Shown here piece after piece: positions 17,155 through 26,742 of a DNA stretch of 50,188 nucleotides. Origin of the DNA: Candidatus Lambdaproteobacteria bacterium RIFOXYD2_FULL_50_16 (lineage in GTDB: Bacteria > SAR324 > XYD2-FULL-50-16); assembly GCA_001783695.1 (NCBI GenBank), contig MFNE01000004.1:1-50188 (forward strand), read 5' to 3'. A program made the position numbers and the translations under genes. Under the pieces are notes generated by a model. The model worked only from the letters and a program-made list of their open reading frames with translations. It was not told where the DNA came from and searched no databases. Within the stretch, counting starts at the first letter, position 1. Every line of letters starts with the position of its first letter.

Positions 17155-17870
17155 CGCCTTTTGCGGGTTTTGACCCTGGCAGGTTTGGGCTCGTGTTTGG
17201 ATGGGGCGGCCTCTAAGATCATTACAAATTCCCGCCTTGGTGGCTCTGGACCCAGAAAAGTAGTCAGTTCCGCCAAGTTCCCCACAAAAATTTCTTCCTC
17301 CGGTTGGGTCAGGGAGAAAAAAACCCGAACCCCTTGGACCGGGCCTAGTTCCTGCAATAAATCTTGGACTAGGGCGGCAATACGGTAGGGGGTATCCATG
17401 ACCACAACCGCCCTTTTGAGTGGCAGCCATGAGGTGATTACTGCACGGCGCTCTGGCGAACTACGGGGCAAAAAGCCGGCAAACAAAAATTCGGTTAACA
17501 AAAGGCCAGAGACACTTAAAGCCGCCGTCAAGCTGGCCGCGCCAGGGACCGGAATGACTTGTACCCCGTTTTGATGGCAAAGCTCAACCAGTTTAGCCCC
17601 TGGATCGGCAAACAAAGGGGTGCCGCAGTCCGAAATCAAGGCTAGGTTTTGCCCCTCTAAAAGGGATTGCAACACCTGGGCAGCTTCAGCGGCTTCGTTG
17701 TGTTCGTTTAAGGGCATCATCTCCTTTTGGAGGCCCAGGCTTTTGGCAAACCTCCGTCCTACCTTGGGTTCTTCAACCACCCAAAGGTCGGCGGACTCTA
17801 GGACTTGCCGGGCTCTAGGGCTGAGATCGTCGGGATTGCCAATGGGGGTGGCGACTACGTAGAGGGGCAT
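17151..17870 (-). CDS. rsmI: 16S rRNA (cytidine1402-2'-O)-methyltransferase RsmI-like
   Basis: A 239-residue member of the tetrapyrrole-methylase-like family. VATPIGNPDDLSPRARQVL at the start, ALISDCGTPLFADPGAKLV and PVPGAASLTAALSVSG match RsmI. It is somewhat divergent: the usual AEDTR reads VEEPK and SDAGTPGISDPG reads SDCGTPLFADPG. The basic C-terminal tail (KTRKRR) fits an RNA-binding role. Convergent with the upstream secreted protein gene. Confidence 0.85.
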   Translation of the reverse strand: MPLYVVATPIGNPDDLSPRARQVLESADLWVVEEPKVGRRFAKSLGLQKEMMPLNEHNEAAEAAQVLQSLLEGQNLALISDCGTPLFADPGAKLVELCHQNGVQVIPVPGAASLTAALSVSGLLLTEFLFAGFLPRSSPERRAVITSWLPLKRAVVVMDTPYRIAALVQDLLQELGPVQGVRVFFSLTQPEEEIFVGNLAELTTFLGPEPPRREFVMILEAAPSKHEPKPARVKTRKRR

Positions 17871-17912
17871 ATGGGCTCCAACTTGATTAAATCTAAGGAG
17901 ATTGTTAACTTG

Positions 17913-19547
17913 ATGTTTTCCACGAAATATCCGGTTCTGCCAAGCCGAGCCGAAACAAAAACCCCTAGGTCCTTGGGTATGTGGCGATTTTTCTGCTTTT
18001 TTTTATTGGCCTTAGGGTTGAGTTCGCCAGCAGGCGCGGTCACCTTAGACACCGAACAGATTGCCCAGAAACTGGCTGAAAGTTTAAAGTCAGTTGCCAC
18101 GGGCAAATACGCCACTATTGCCTTTAGCCGCATCCAGGGCAATCTGGACCTAGAGACTAAAAACGAGCTAATCGACTTTACCAACGTCGCCATTGTTCGC
18201 TCCCGCACCTTTCGGGTGATTGACCGCTCTAAGTTAAACCTAATTATTGAAGAGCAGAAGTTTAATCTTTCGGGGATGGTCACCCAAGACACTTATAAAG
18301 AACTGGGCAAACTCTTAGGGGTTGACCTGTTTGTTTATGGCCGATTTTATAATGATGTTTTGGTGATGAAGGCGATTGATGTTGAACGCTCGATTATTGT
18401 TTGGGCTGAAATCATTCAAACCGCTCCCTTGGACCCTCAAACCCTTGCTTTAAGCCAGCTTTCAGAGGTTTTCACCAGTTCAATTTCCAAAGATATAAAA
18501 CGGCTCAACGCAGAAAAGATCAATCAGATCAGCTTCTGGAATATCAACAGCCGCTTTAACTCAGAACTGACCGTCGATTTTTTGTCCGCGAGCCTCACTA
18601 AAGCGGGCTTATTAAGAGTGGTTGACCGGGACAACCTGTCCTTGATTTTAGAGGAACAAAAGCTTTCCATGTCCGATTTTATTGACCAAAACAAGGCCAA
18701 AAAGATGGGTGAGCTTTATGGGGTGGACGCCTTTATCTACGGCTCGATCACTCAGAAAAAAGGCCAATGGGTAGCCAGCTTGAAGATGTTAAATATATAC
18801 ACTGGCGAAATGCAGTGGGCCGATTTGCTGCGTTTTGGGGGGGAGCCGGAAGAGGACAAGCGGCGGCAAAGTGCGGTTGGCCCTGCTGAAAACGGGATGG
18901 TTCAGATCGGAGCCGGGGAGTTTATTATGGGTAATAATGAGGGGGACCTGATCTATACTCCGATTCTTCGAAATCGGACGGGTAGTTATTTTATCGACAA
19001 AACCGAGGTTTCAAACCGAGATTATTTGAGTTATATCAACCGTTTTTCGCATCGGGCCCCGCCCCATTGGTCTGGCGGACGTTATCCAATGGGAAAAGAC
19101 GATCAGCCCGTGGTAAACGTTAACTGGCAAGACGCCCATCGCTTTTGCCAAACCTCTGGAAAGCGTCTGCCCACCGAATCCGAATGGGAAAAGGCGTATC
19201 GAGGATCTAACGGGAATATCTATCCTTGGCCCGGGGATCAGTTTGAACGCAACGCCGCGCGCACAGTCGAATCTGGGGTGCAGGACCCGGTTAGCGTTTA
19301 TGAGCCAGAATCAGATATCTCGACCTACGGTGTGATGCATCTGGCGGGTAACGTTCGCGAGTGGGTTGATTCGGACTTGGTTGCTTATCCAGGCAGCAAC
19401 TATAGGGTCAGCGCCAGGGAAAAGGTAATCCGTGGCGGATCCTGGGCTAAATCGAAGGTGGACGCGCGGGGATATATTCGCCACCATTCAGACCCAAAGT
19501 ATGGCTGGCAGGATGTTGGATTTCGCTGCGCCAAAGACGCCAATTAA
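17913..19547 (+). CDS. Exported protein with two CsgG-like units and a formylglycine-generating-enzyme-like domain
   Basis: A 544-residue protein from the chosen ATG. A hydrophobic segment (FFCFFLLALGLSSPAGA) after ~24 residues serves as signal peptide or anchor. Two tandem CsgG/TolB-N-like units follow; each has the pattern VIDRSKLNLIIEEQKFN...GVDLFVYGRF, and the second reads VVDRDNLSLILEEQKLS...GVDAFIYGSI. Residue 329 to the end is an FGE-sulfatase domain: MVQIGAGEFIMG, DKTEVSNRDYLSYIN, RLPTESEWEKAYRG, GNVREWVDS, VIRGGSW and GFRCAK. Such domains in exported proteins are mostly binding modules rather than formylglycine formers. The start is ambiguous: AAGGAG at 17895 precedes TTG 17910/ATG 17913, while ATG 17979 opens directly at the signal peptide. 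Confidence 0.85.
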   Translation: MFSTKYPVLPSRAETKTPRSLGMWRFFCFFLLALGLSSPAGAVTLDTEQIAQKLAESLKSVATGKYATIAFSRIQGNLDLETKNELIDFTNVAIVRSRTFRVIDRSKLNLIIEEQKFNLSGMVTQDTYKELGKLLGVDLFVYGRFYNDVLVMKAIDVERSIIVWAEIIQTAPLDPQTLALSQLSEVFTSSISKDIKRLNAEKINQISFWNINSRFNSELTVDFLSASLTKAGLLRVVDRDNLSLILEEQKLSMSDFIDQNKAKKMGELYGVDAFIYGSITQKKGQWVASLKMLNIYTGEMQWADLLRFGGEPEEDKRRQSAVGPAENGMVQIGAGEFIMGNNEGDLIYTPILRNRTGSYFIDKTEVSNRDYLSYINRFSHRAPPHWSGGRYPMGKDDQPVVNVNWQDAHRFCQTSGKRLPTESEWEKAYRGSNGNIYPWPGDQFERNAARTVESGVQDPVSVYEPESDISTYGVMHLAGNVREWVDSDLVAYPGSNYRVSAREKVIRGGSWAKSKVDARGYIRHHSDPKYGWQDVGFRCAKDAN

Positions 19548-20605
19548 GCCCCCAGTTTGTTAGGGCTTGGGGGCAAAGACAAGGTTAAATCGAACCAAAA
19601 CCGGCTACCGCTATCTAGTTGACTGTAAACCTCGATTTTACTCCCCATTAATTTAGCAAATTCGGCGCATAAAGTAAGGCCAAGACCGGAGCCGCCAAAA
19701 CGGCGCGTGGTAGAAGCATCTGCCTGGCGGAAGGCTTCAAAAATATGGTCTAAATGCTCAGAATTAATCCCGATCCCTGTATCACTCACCTCAAAGCGAA
19801 CCGTTTGTGTTGTCTCGTCGTTTTTTATATGTTGGGCGGATAAGCGAATCTTGCCTTTTTGGGTAAATTTAATCGCGTTGCCTACCAGATTGCCCAAGAT
19901 CTCTTTGATCAAATAGTCATCCCCCACTAGCTCACGAGGGATCTTCGGGTCTATCCCGGTGACCAATTCGGTGTTTTGAATCTGCGCGCTACCTATATAG
20001 AGTTTGCTAATCTGATCAAATAGTTCGTTTAAATGTAGGGGGCCTAAATGCACCTCCATCTTAGAGGCCTCCAAACGGCCAAGATCTAGGATGTCATTAA
20101 GCACCTTTACTAAGGAAAAGCCCGAATTAATAATGGTTTCGACCATGTCTTCCTGGTCTTTTTCCAAATTACCCATAGATAAAAGTTGGGCCATCCCTAA
20201 CATCCCATTGAGGGGCGTTCGGATCTCATGGCTCATATTAGAGACAAACGAACTTTTAAATTGACTGATACGTTCGGCTTTATGTTTGGCCTGGATCAAT
20301 TCAGCCTGGGTGTGGTAAAGGCGATTTTGAGCGCGCCAGTAAAAAAAAACTGTGGACAAATAGACAAGGACTAAAGCCCCTCTAAAGTAGAGTTCAAAGG
20401 CAGACACATCGAAAAGCAAAGTCTCCAAAAATTCTTCTTTTTCAAACACAAAAGAGTCAATAATGGCGTCGAGAGAATAAAGTAAAATACAAGAAAACAG
20501 ACCCGCCCAAAGCATACGCTTTTGGTCGGAGTGCTTTTTTTGTTCCAACAGAGCTAGCTCTTCGGCTAGCGATGTATCCGAAAGGGTTATGTTCGAATCA
20601 AACAT
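19544..20605 (-). CDS. Membrane sensor histidine kinase
   Basis: A 353-residue protein with two transmembrane helices (~32-50 and ~73-90) separated by a short loop, so there is little or no periplasmic sensor. HisKA contains NMSHEIRTPLNG with the phospho-acceptor H126. HATPase_c carries the N box (GNLVGNAIKF), DTGIG and GGSGLGL. It lacks a receiver domain and no response regulator lies beside it, so it is an orphan kinase in this window. The first ATG at 20605 follows a 137-bp intergenic region. Confidence 0.92.
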   Translation of the reverse strand: MFDSNITLSDTSLAEELALLEQKKHSDQKRMLWAGLFSCILLYSLDAIIDSFVFEKEEFLETLLFDVSAFELYFRGALVLVYLSTVFFYWRAQNRLYHTQAELIQAKHKAERISQFKSSFVSNMSHEIRTPLNGMLGMAQLLSMGNLEKDQEDMVETIINSGFSLVKVLNDILDLGRLEASKMEVHLGPLHLNELFDQISKLYIGSAQIQNTELVTGIDPKIPRELVGDDYLIKEILGNLVGNAIKFTQKGKIRLSAQHIKNDETTQTVRFEVSDTGIGINSEHLDHIFEAFRQADASTTRRFGGSGLGLTLCAEFAKLMGSKIEVYSQLDSGSRFWFDLTLSLPPSPNKLGA

Positions 20606-20742
20606 ACATTAGCTTAGATAGGGGTATCGCATTTGCTAAAGGTTGCGGTTAATAGGTTGATATCCGTGGAACTAATTACCACGCCAGTTGAGTTGCTCCA
20701 AATTACATCAATAAAAAGGAAATGTCAGCCATTTGAGGAAAA

Positions 20743-21462
20743 CTATCTTAAGGGAAGATATCGCATCGGATTACGGGCGCGATCATGAACCCTAACCTCA
20801 AAATGCAGATGAGGCCCAGTCGAGCGGCCCGTGCTGCCGATACGAGCTATTTTTTGGCCCTGGCGAACCCGGTCTCCCTTGCGCACCAAGTGGCGTTTGT
20901 TGTGCCCATAAAGGGTTTTGATGCCATTGCCGTGATCAACAATAATCACATTGCCATATCCCCTCTGGCGACCTACAAAATCGACTACACCGCCGCCCGC
21001 TGCATAAATAGCGTCGCCCTGATCTTTGGTGATGTCGATTCCTTCATGAACCCTACCGTGGCGAGGTCCAAACCCAGACGAGATCGAGCCTTTAGCCGGC
21101 CAAATAAACCGCTTGCCACTTCTGCCAATGGGGTCGGCGTCGGTTAGCTTTGGAAAACGCCGCTCCCCCTTTCGCCGCGCCATCCCGATCGTTTCCGGGG
21201 CAGGTTCAGGAGGCTCTGGAGCAATGCCTGGGATAAAAATAACCATCCCTTCGGACAAATCCTCGGCCTCATAAATTTCGTTTCTTTTTTTAATTACGTA
21301 AGGATCAACCCCGTATTGAGCTGCGATCTGTTCGAGTTGTTCGCCTGACTGAATCTCATACCAAATCCCAACCTCTTGGGGGCCAAAACGATGGGCACAG
21401 CTCGCGCTGGCCAAAGCCAGCAGCAAAAACCACAAATAAAAATATGCCCTTTGAACCCACAT
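20743..21462 (-). CDS. LysM-M23 peptidase lipoprotein (LytM type)
   Basis: A 239-residue lipoprotein with the lipobox around C22 (ALASASC). Residues ~33-78 form a LysM peptidoglycan-binding module (YEIQSGEQLEQIAAQYGV). Residues ~115-239 form an M23 metallopeptidase domain with complete zinc ligands: H139 and D143 in HEGIDI, H187 in YGHN and H218/H220 in GPHLHFEV. Unlike EnvC/NlpD regulators, it therefore looks catalytically active, as an endopeptidase acting on cell-wall cross-links. A promoter with good spacing lies directly upstream (21491-21519). Confidence 0.93.
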   Translation of the reverse strand: MWVQRAYFYLWFLLLALASASCAHRFGPQEVGIWYEIQSGEQLEQIAAQYGVDPYVIKKRNEIYEAEDLSEGMVIFIPGIAPEPPEPAPETIGMARRKGERRFPKLTDADPIGRSGKRFIWPAKGSISSGFGPRHGRVHEGIDITKDQGDAIYAAGGGVVDFVGRQRGYGNVIIVDHGNGIKTLYGHNKRHLVRKGDRVRQGQKIARIGSTGRSTGPHLHFEVRVHDRARNPMRYLPLR

Positions 21463-21490
21463 CGGTTTCCTCCCTGTTTCCTGGTTCCGG

Positions 21491-21519
21491 TTTATACTTG
21501 ATTGCGTTCAATAAAGCAA
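21491..21519 (-). promoter_or_regulatory. Sigma70-type promoter for the M23 peptidase gene
   Basis: On the minus strand TTGCTT (21514-21519) and TATAAA (21491-21496) are separated by 17 bp, about 29 bp before the start codon at 21462. Confidence 0.5.
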
Positions 21520-21598
21520 AATCGATATCCTCAGACCGGATTTGCTAATTTTTGTTTACCTTGACTAGGTTTTTAGGTCTAATACTTGTATCTATTGG

Positions 21599-24500
21599 GT
21601 GTCAAAACCCCTATTCAAGATCCAAACTTTTGCACTCATGACCGATCCATCCAAAATCGCTACCGATAGCCTGCAAGGAACAGACTGGGTGGTCCGGTTT
21701 GTCTCCACAGCCGAGCGTCGCCAAGTGATCGGGCATGATTTGATTGTTAGAGCCTTGGAGTCTCAAGGGTTTAAGGTTGATCACGAAGAATATAAAATCA
21801 CCAAAAAAACCGAACACAAAAGGCCTATCAATCCCAAAAAACCAGATGGGCCTAAAGAAACGGTGGTGATTGAGGAAAAAATTAATGTTAACGGCTCGAT
21901 TCGGCATTTGCGGCAATTGGCTTGGCGAGCTACCAAAGATGAGGAAAATTTACTCCTCGTACAGTTAGAACGGCTCAAAGGGGAGTCGGTGGCGGTGCCC
22001 TTGATTTACCGCGAGGTTTTAGAAAGTGGCAAAGCGATTTTGGTGACCGGACTTTCCAGATCGGTGCATTCCCAACTGCTAGCGAAGCCCGATATTGGCC
22101 TAAACCTAATTTCCGAATTCCTCGCCGAGGACAAAGAATCCTTGGAGGATTTGGTCGCGCGCAGTAAACGCAAAAAAGGTTTTCAGTCAGCAGCACGCGA
22201 GATAATGGACCTGCAAGGTCTCTCGCCAGAGGTTTCCAAACGGATTTCAGAAGTGGCCTTGGGCAAAGCGGCCAGTGTGACCGATGAAGAAGCGGTTAAC
22301 ATTTTACTGCTCTCAGACCTCTATAGCCGATACCAGCCTATTTTGATCCAGTTCTGGGAAGATGTTAAACGCAAATCCCACCCGCCTGCCGCCTTGGCCA
22401 AGCAGTTTGAACTTTTATGCGATGGCATCCCAACGATGACCTTGGTCAAAAAGTTTTCGGTTTATTTGGATTCAGAGCGCAAATACAAAAACAACGCCGA
22501 AATCTTTTTAAGCCTGTTTGCCTGTTTGCAAGAGATGGATAAGGGCGGTTTTAAAGGGGACCCAAAGCTTTACACCCCAACTGCTATGTGGTCCTTGGTC
22601 AAAGGGGTGATGGTTATTGGCCGAAGCCAAATAGACCCCGATTTGTGGGGGAAGTGTGTTTTCTTTTTTAATCCCGAGGACGAACGCACCGAAACCAAGG
22701 CTAGCTTAGAGGCGATTGTCCGCTTAGGGGCTAAATTTAAAAATGAATATATCAAACGGATGGCCACCAGCAGTCAAAGCCTGCAGGACATCTTCGACAC
22801 AGTAAACGCGGATCGTTATCTAAAACGCCACCCTTTAAGTTTTGGCCAATTAGATAAACAAGAACGGTCCATTGCCGAACAGTGGCTCAAGCGACGCCTG
22901 GGGTTCCAATTGGCTACAGATGAACTAGACCAATTATCCCTTTTTACCTCCGAACAACCTCCGATCCCTAAGCTTATTTATTCTATGCCCACTATAGGCG
23001 GGGCCTATGGTTATACCATTTCCCAGATGTTAAAAGCGACTGCCAGCGATTTTTTGAAGCCGGACGCGGTTACCCTTGGTAAAAGGATGGGTAAAGAGTT
23101 TTTTGAGATCTGTTATTTTAAGTGTGTAGTCGAACCTGCTTTGCCCGTGACCCGTGGCCAGTTTGGCCGTTGGTTGACCTCTTTAGGGATGTTGGAAAAT
23201 CCAGAGGCCATGGGATTTGTCCCTGACGAAAAAGAGGAAGCGCCAGATGCGTGGATAAACGACGATGTTTTAAAGGGCACAGGGAACTCGATTATCCCCA
23301 AAGACGTGGGCCCCGACGAATTTTCGGTCGCTTACCAGGATGCGCGGCAGAAATATCAGTCCTTTTTTGCAAAGTTGCGTAACCATGGCTTTGCGGCTAA
23401 CGAAGAATACAACCCGGCCAAACTGCTACTTTCCTGCTTTGAACAAGGCATCTTCGACTTCGGCACCCCTGCTTTCCGCCATTGGCTCAAGGGAACCTAT
23501 CTGCATGATGAACTAGAAGAAGTGATTTCCAATTGCACCGCCGAGTTAAAAGAAACCCTGGCTGAACATGCCAAAGGGAGCAAATTAGCCCTCTTTTTAC
23601 CCCAGCCTTTGGCGGGTATTTTTTATATGACCCGCCGATTTAACATCCGCGTGGCGAACCGAAAACTCAAGGTTCATCTACTCCTGCACCCGGCCAAAAA
23701 ACCGAGCGAACTCTTTGGGGCGCATCGCGACTTTGCCAAGGCGGTGAGTGCTTATCTAAAGGGTGGGACCGAGGCCGAGCGGCAGGGATTGGTTCAGGCG
23801 ATGCAGATGATTGCTGAATACCAAAAAGGGGCGGAAGAGTATTTGCGATTTTTAGGGTTGTTTTTGTTTGACCGTTTTTTGCACGCCTATCACCGATTGC
23901 GCGAAAGTTCCTCGATGAACAGCCCGTCCCATATCAAATATTGGATACCAGATAACCGCAAGTTGGTTATAGGCAACCTCAAGGGGCTAAATCTCGCGAA
24001 GATGATTAACTTTGTTCAGGACTCGAAACGGGGGGATGGCCCCCCGGTTCACAACCAAAGTTTAGCGCAGTTCGCTCAAGGGATTTTTTATTACCAAAAC
24101 AGCGGTAAAAAGATGAAGGAGATCGCCAAAAAAACTAAAAAATTGGCTAAACTGTTTGATCGTTTTTCTGATTCCCTTAAAAAGACCAGTGAGTTCAAAC
24201 GGTACGAAAAAAAGTTAAGTCAATTAACTGAACTGCTTGAGCGACCAGTCGAACTGTTTACTGCTAAAAAATTGGCTGAAATTGAAGAAATCTCCATGCA
24301 AATGAAACAAATGGCGGACAATAGCGATTCGGGCGATGCGGTGGTGGCTAGGCTGCAAAAGGAGTGGATCAAACGCTACCCCCAAGATGATACCATCGCT
24401 AAACCACATAAGGTATTTAGCCATGAGCGCAACAAAAATGACAATTTCCTGATGGAATTAACCTTGGGCCGTGACTTGGTTTTGCAGTTGCAGGTAAAAC

Positions 24501-24715
24501 GCTGCGTCATCTTTGTTCCAGAGCAAGGGAAAAAAGGGCAAATGGAAGCAATTTTAAATCTTCTGCCCTTTATCAGCCAGCATGCCCACGATGCCGAGTA
24601 CTACTTAGAGATTTCCAGTCTCGACCAAGAATCACAAAAGGGATTGGCTCGGGAAATCGACCCGACTCACTTCTTTAGTTCAGAAAAGATTCAGCCAATC
24701 CCCAAGGCTAACTAA
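21599..24715 (+). CDS. Large protein of unknown function (about 1,038 residues)
   Basis: A soluble, charged, mainly helical protein with no signal peptide and no membrane segment. I do not recognise any domain. The first 110 residues carry a mixed alpha/beta region (TDWVVRFVSTAERRQVIGHDLIVRALESQG) with a lysine-rich insert. A long helical stretch follows. Near the C-terminus a clear coiled coil (GKKMKEIAKKTKKLAKLFDR, ~840-920) precedes a small beta-containing end (LELTLGRDLVLQLQVKRCVIFVPEQG). Start choice: GTG 21599 opens the frame; ATG 21638 is an alternative 13 codons in. It overlaps the end of the convergent GH77-like gene. Codon usage looks like its neighbours, so I see no sign of transfer. 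Confidence 0.85.
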   Translation: MSKPLFKIQTFALMTDPSKIATDSLQGTDWVVRFVSTAERRQVIGHDLIVRALESQGFKVDHEEYKITKKTEHKRPINPKKPDGPKETVVIEEKINVNGSIRHLRQLAWRATKDEENLLLVQLERLKGESVAVPLIYREVLESGKAILVTGLSRSVHSQLLAKPDIGLNLISEFLAEDKESLEDLVARSKRKKGFQSAAREIMDLQGLSPEVSKRISEVALGKAASVTDEEAVNILLLSDLYSRYQPILIQFWEDVKRKSHPPAALAKQFELLCDGIPTMTLVKKFSVYLDSERKYKNNAEIFLSLFACLQEMDKGGFKGDPKLYTPTAMWSLVKGVMVIGRSQIDPDLWGKCVFFFNPEDERTETKASLEAIVRLGAKFKNEYIKRMATSSQSLQDIFDTVNADRYLKRHPLSFGQLDKQERSIAEQWLKRRLGFQLATDELDQLSLFTSEQPPIPKLIYSMPTIGGAYGYTISQMLKATASDFLKPDAVTLGKRMGKEFFEICYFKCVVEPALPVTRGQFGRWLTSLGMLENPEAMGFVPDEKEEAPDAWINDDVLKGTGNSIIPKDVGPDEFSVAYQDARQKYQSFFAKLRNHGFAANEEYNPAKLLLSCFEQGIFDFGTPAFRHWLKGTYLHDELEEVISNCTAELKETLAEHAKGSKLALFLPQPLAGIFYMTRRFNIRVANRKLKVHLLLHPAKKPSELFGAHRDFAKAVSAYLKGGTEAERQGLVQAMQMIAEYQKGAEEYLRFLGLFLFDRFLHAYHRLRESSSMNSPSHIKYWIPDNRKLVIGNLKGLNLAKMINFVQDSKRGDGPPVHNQSLAQFAQGIFYYQNSGKKMKEIAKKTKKLAKLFDRFSDSLKKTSEFKRYEKKLSQLTELLERPVELFTAKKLAEIEEISMQMKQMADNSDSGDAVVARLQKEWIKRYPQDDTIAKPHKVFSHERNKNDNFLMELTLGRDLVLQLQVKRCVIFVPEQGKKGQMEAILNLLPFISQHAHDAEYYLEISSLDQESQKGLAREIDPTHFFSSEKIQPIPKAN

Positions 24716-26742
24716 GCCTTAATTTGGGGGGTAGGGTAGCCTCGACCTTCAGGCCAAACCAAAAAATGATGGATTTGGCCGGGTCTTAGTTTAAAATAGA
24801 GCCCCTCAGCGGCTATCTTTTTATCTTCATAGTGGTACGCCGGGCTTTCTAGGTTTAAATCTAAAAAGGCGTGTCTAGCTCCTTCGGACAGTTTTAAAAC
24901 CGAGGCTATCTGCAACATCCCCTCTAACTCTTGGTCTGTTTCGTTGGCTAAGGTTAGCTCAATTAATCCTGATAATAGCGCCTCTGGACCGGGGTACAAT
25001 TCCCAGCCCGCTTTAAAATGGTGCCTTAGGATTTGCCGACCTTTGGGTTGAGACCAGAGTGCTCGGGTCCCGGCTGGTGAAGCCAGTTCTTCAAAGACCC
25101 CAAACCGCACAAAACGTCGCTGGCCCAAACGCTTGAGAATAGCCGCTGTTTCAGGACGTTCTAACAAGGAGATGGGAGGAGAAAAATAGGACCAGTTCCC
25201 CTCTTCATTTCCGACCTCGCCACTTGTGCCGGGTTGCACGTTGATATTGTTAAACTTAGAGGCGTTTCGGTATTCTGGGGTAAGCCAACTTAAAAGACTA
25301 GGTAGCGTAAAAAGCAGATCCTTCGCTGGCGAACCCCAGGCTAGGCGGGTGAGGACCTCTTCGTAAAAATCGCCAGAAAACGCTCCTAGGGTGAGGGGCA
25401 TTTGGGATTTATACAAGGGTATGCCTAACACTTGCCGGCAAAATTCAAGAATTAAATGGGGGCTTTCAAAGTCGGGGAACCGGCCTTTTTGGTTAATTAG
25501 GTATTGCAGCAAGGTCGAGGTATCGTGGGTTTCGACCGCCAATAAGGCTTGCTCTGGATATTGATCTAAGGTTAAAAACCGGTCGCCTTCGCGCTCCCAA
25601 CGTGGGATCATCATCAAGCTGATCGGCGCTCCGGCTTTAGCCATTTGCAACGCCACCCGCTTGGTCACCTCCACCCTATTAAAATCGCCCGCAATTTCCC
25701 CCCGAACCTTGAGACCTGAATCGGTCACCAGTTGCAAAAACCAGCAGATATTTTCTTCGCGAACCGATTCGTCTTCGGTTAAAAAAGCCCCAAGTTGTTG
25801 CCCCGGTGCGGGATTGGCCCTGCGGGGCAGGGCGTATTGGCCACACCAGCCAACTAAGTGATCAATAAAAACCCCATCGCCCAGTTGGGCCAACCAAGCA
25901 AGTCGTTCTTTGAGGTAGGTCTCCAACCCAGCAGAATGTTCTTTATACAAAGCCATGCCCCAAGCCTGTTCTGGGTACCCATTTTCTGGTTCAGGGCCGC
26001 AACCTACCTGATTTTGGGTGTCAAAAACTTCAGGATGAAAAAACACATCTGCACTATGGAATTCAACACCAAAAGGTAGGTTGACAATCAGCCCCACCTT
26101 GAGCCGCCGCAAGTCCTCAACTAGGGCACGGCGCTGCTCAAAACAGAGAAATTGAACATATTCAAAATAGCCAATTTTCTCTTGGTGCTTTCCGGCATAG
26201 GCGCGCGCTAATATTGGGTCTTTAAGTGCCTCCAGGCCTGATCCAGAAAGACCTTGACTAGTGGCGGCCTCATATAAGGCATAATGTGGCAGCCAGTAAT
26301 CCTGGGTTTGTACAAAGTTTTCAAAGGCCTGCCTGCGATTGGTGCGGGTTTGGGCCAAAAAAAACGAATAACAAGCCTCTAAAATCCAAGGCATCAGGCT
26401 TAACTTTAAAGGGAAACTTAGGGTCCGGTCTCCCTTGAAATGAGCCGAGTAATGCCGATTAATCTCGGTTAGGTGATCGAAGATAGGCAGTGCCGGGGTT
26501 ATTTCGGGGATGCGGTTAAGATCGAGTTGCAAAGGGTCTAGGGCAAATCCTGACTTCAAAGAGAAGGGACTAGCCATTCCAGGCGACTTAGCGCCACTGG
26601 GCAAATCATAAAGGTCGCAGTTTAGTCCTAAACGACCTACAATCTCGCCTAGGTGACGCAGTCCGTCTAAGCTGGTGGTGCCAAAGGAGCGCGCGCGGGC
26701 GCTATTGATTTGGGAAGCGCCAACTAAGAGATTGAACTTCAT
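24712..26742 (-). CDS. GH77-like 4-alpha-glucanotransferase (MalQ/amylomaltase), divergent
   Basis: A 676-residue protein with an amylomaltase core: WLPHYALYEA, YFEYVQFLCFEQ, the GLIVNLPFGVEFHSADVFF segment and YPEQAWGMALYK. The three catalytic acids can be placed: nucleophile D294 in VFIDHL, acid/base E349 in RGEIAG and D407 in ETHDTST. Family members nearly always have Arg two residues before the nucleophile (RIDH); here it is Phe (FIDH). About 150 residues of beta-rich C-terminal extension follow. It would rearrange maltodextrins or glycogen-derived glucans if active. It overlaps the upstream formiminotransferase gene by 41 bp. No other glycogen genes lie nearby. Confidence 0.8.
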   Translation of the reverse strand: MKFNLLVGASQINSARARSFGTTSLDGLRHLGEIVGRLGLNCDLYDLPSGAKSPGMASPFSLKSGFALDPLQLDLNRIPEITPALPIFDHLTEINRHYSAHFKGDRTLSFPLKLSLMPWILEACYSFFLAQTRTNRRQAFENFVQTQDYWLPHYALYEAATSQGLSGSGLEALKDPILARAYAGKHQEKIGYFEYVQFLCFEQRRALVEDLRRLKVGLIVNLPFGVEFHSADVFFHPEVFDTQNQVGCGPEPENGYPEQAWGMALYKEHSAGLETYLKERLAWLAQLGDGVFIDHLVGWCGQYALPRRANPAPGQQLGAFLTEDESVREENICWFLQLVTDSGLKVRGEIAGDFNRVEVTKRVALQMAKAGAPISLMMIPRWEREGDRFLTLDQYPEQALLAVETHDTSTLLQYLINQKGRFPDFESPHLILEFCRQVLGIPLYKSQMPLTLGAFSGDFYEEVLTRLAWGSPAKDLLFTLPSLLSWLTPEYRNASKFNNINVQPGTSGEVGNEEGNWSYFSPPISLLERPETAAILKRLGQRRFVRFGVFEELASPAGTRALWSQPKGRQILRHHFKAGWELYPGPEALLSGLIELTLANETDQELEGMLQIASVLKLSEGARHAFLDLNLESPAYHYEDKKIAAEGLYFKLRPGQIHHFLVWPEGRGYPTPQIKA

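Noticed and set aside
20665-20683. CGTGG/CCACG inverted repeat before the histidine kinase
   Set aside because: Five-base arms are too short to separate from chance in a 137-bp gap.
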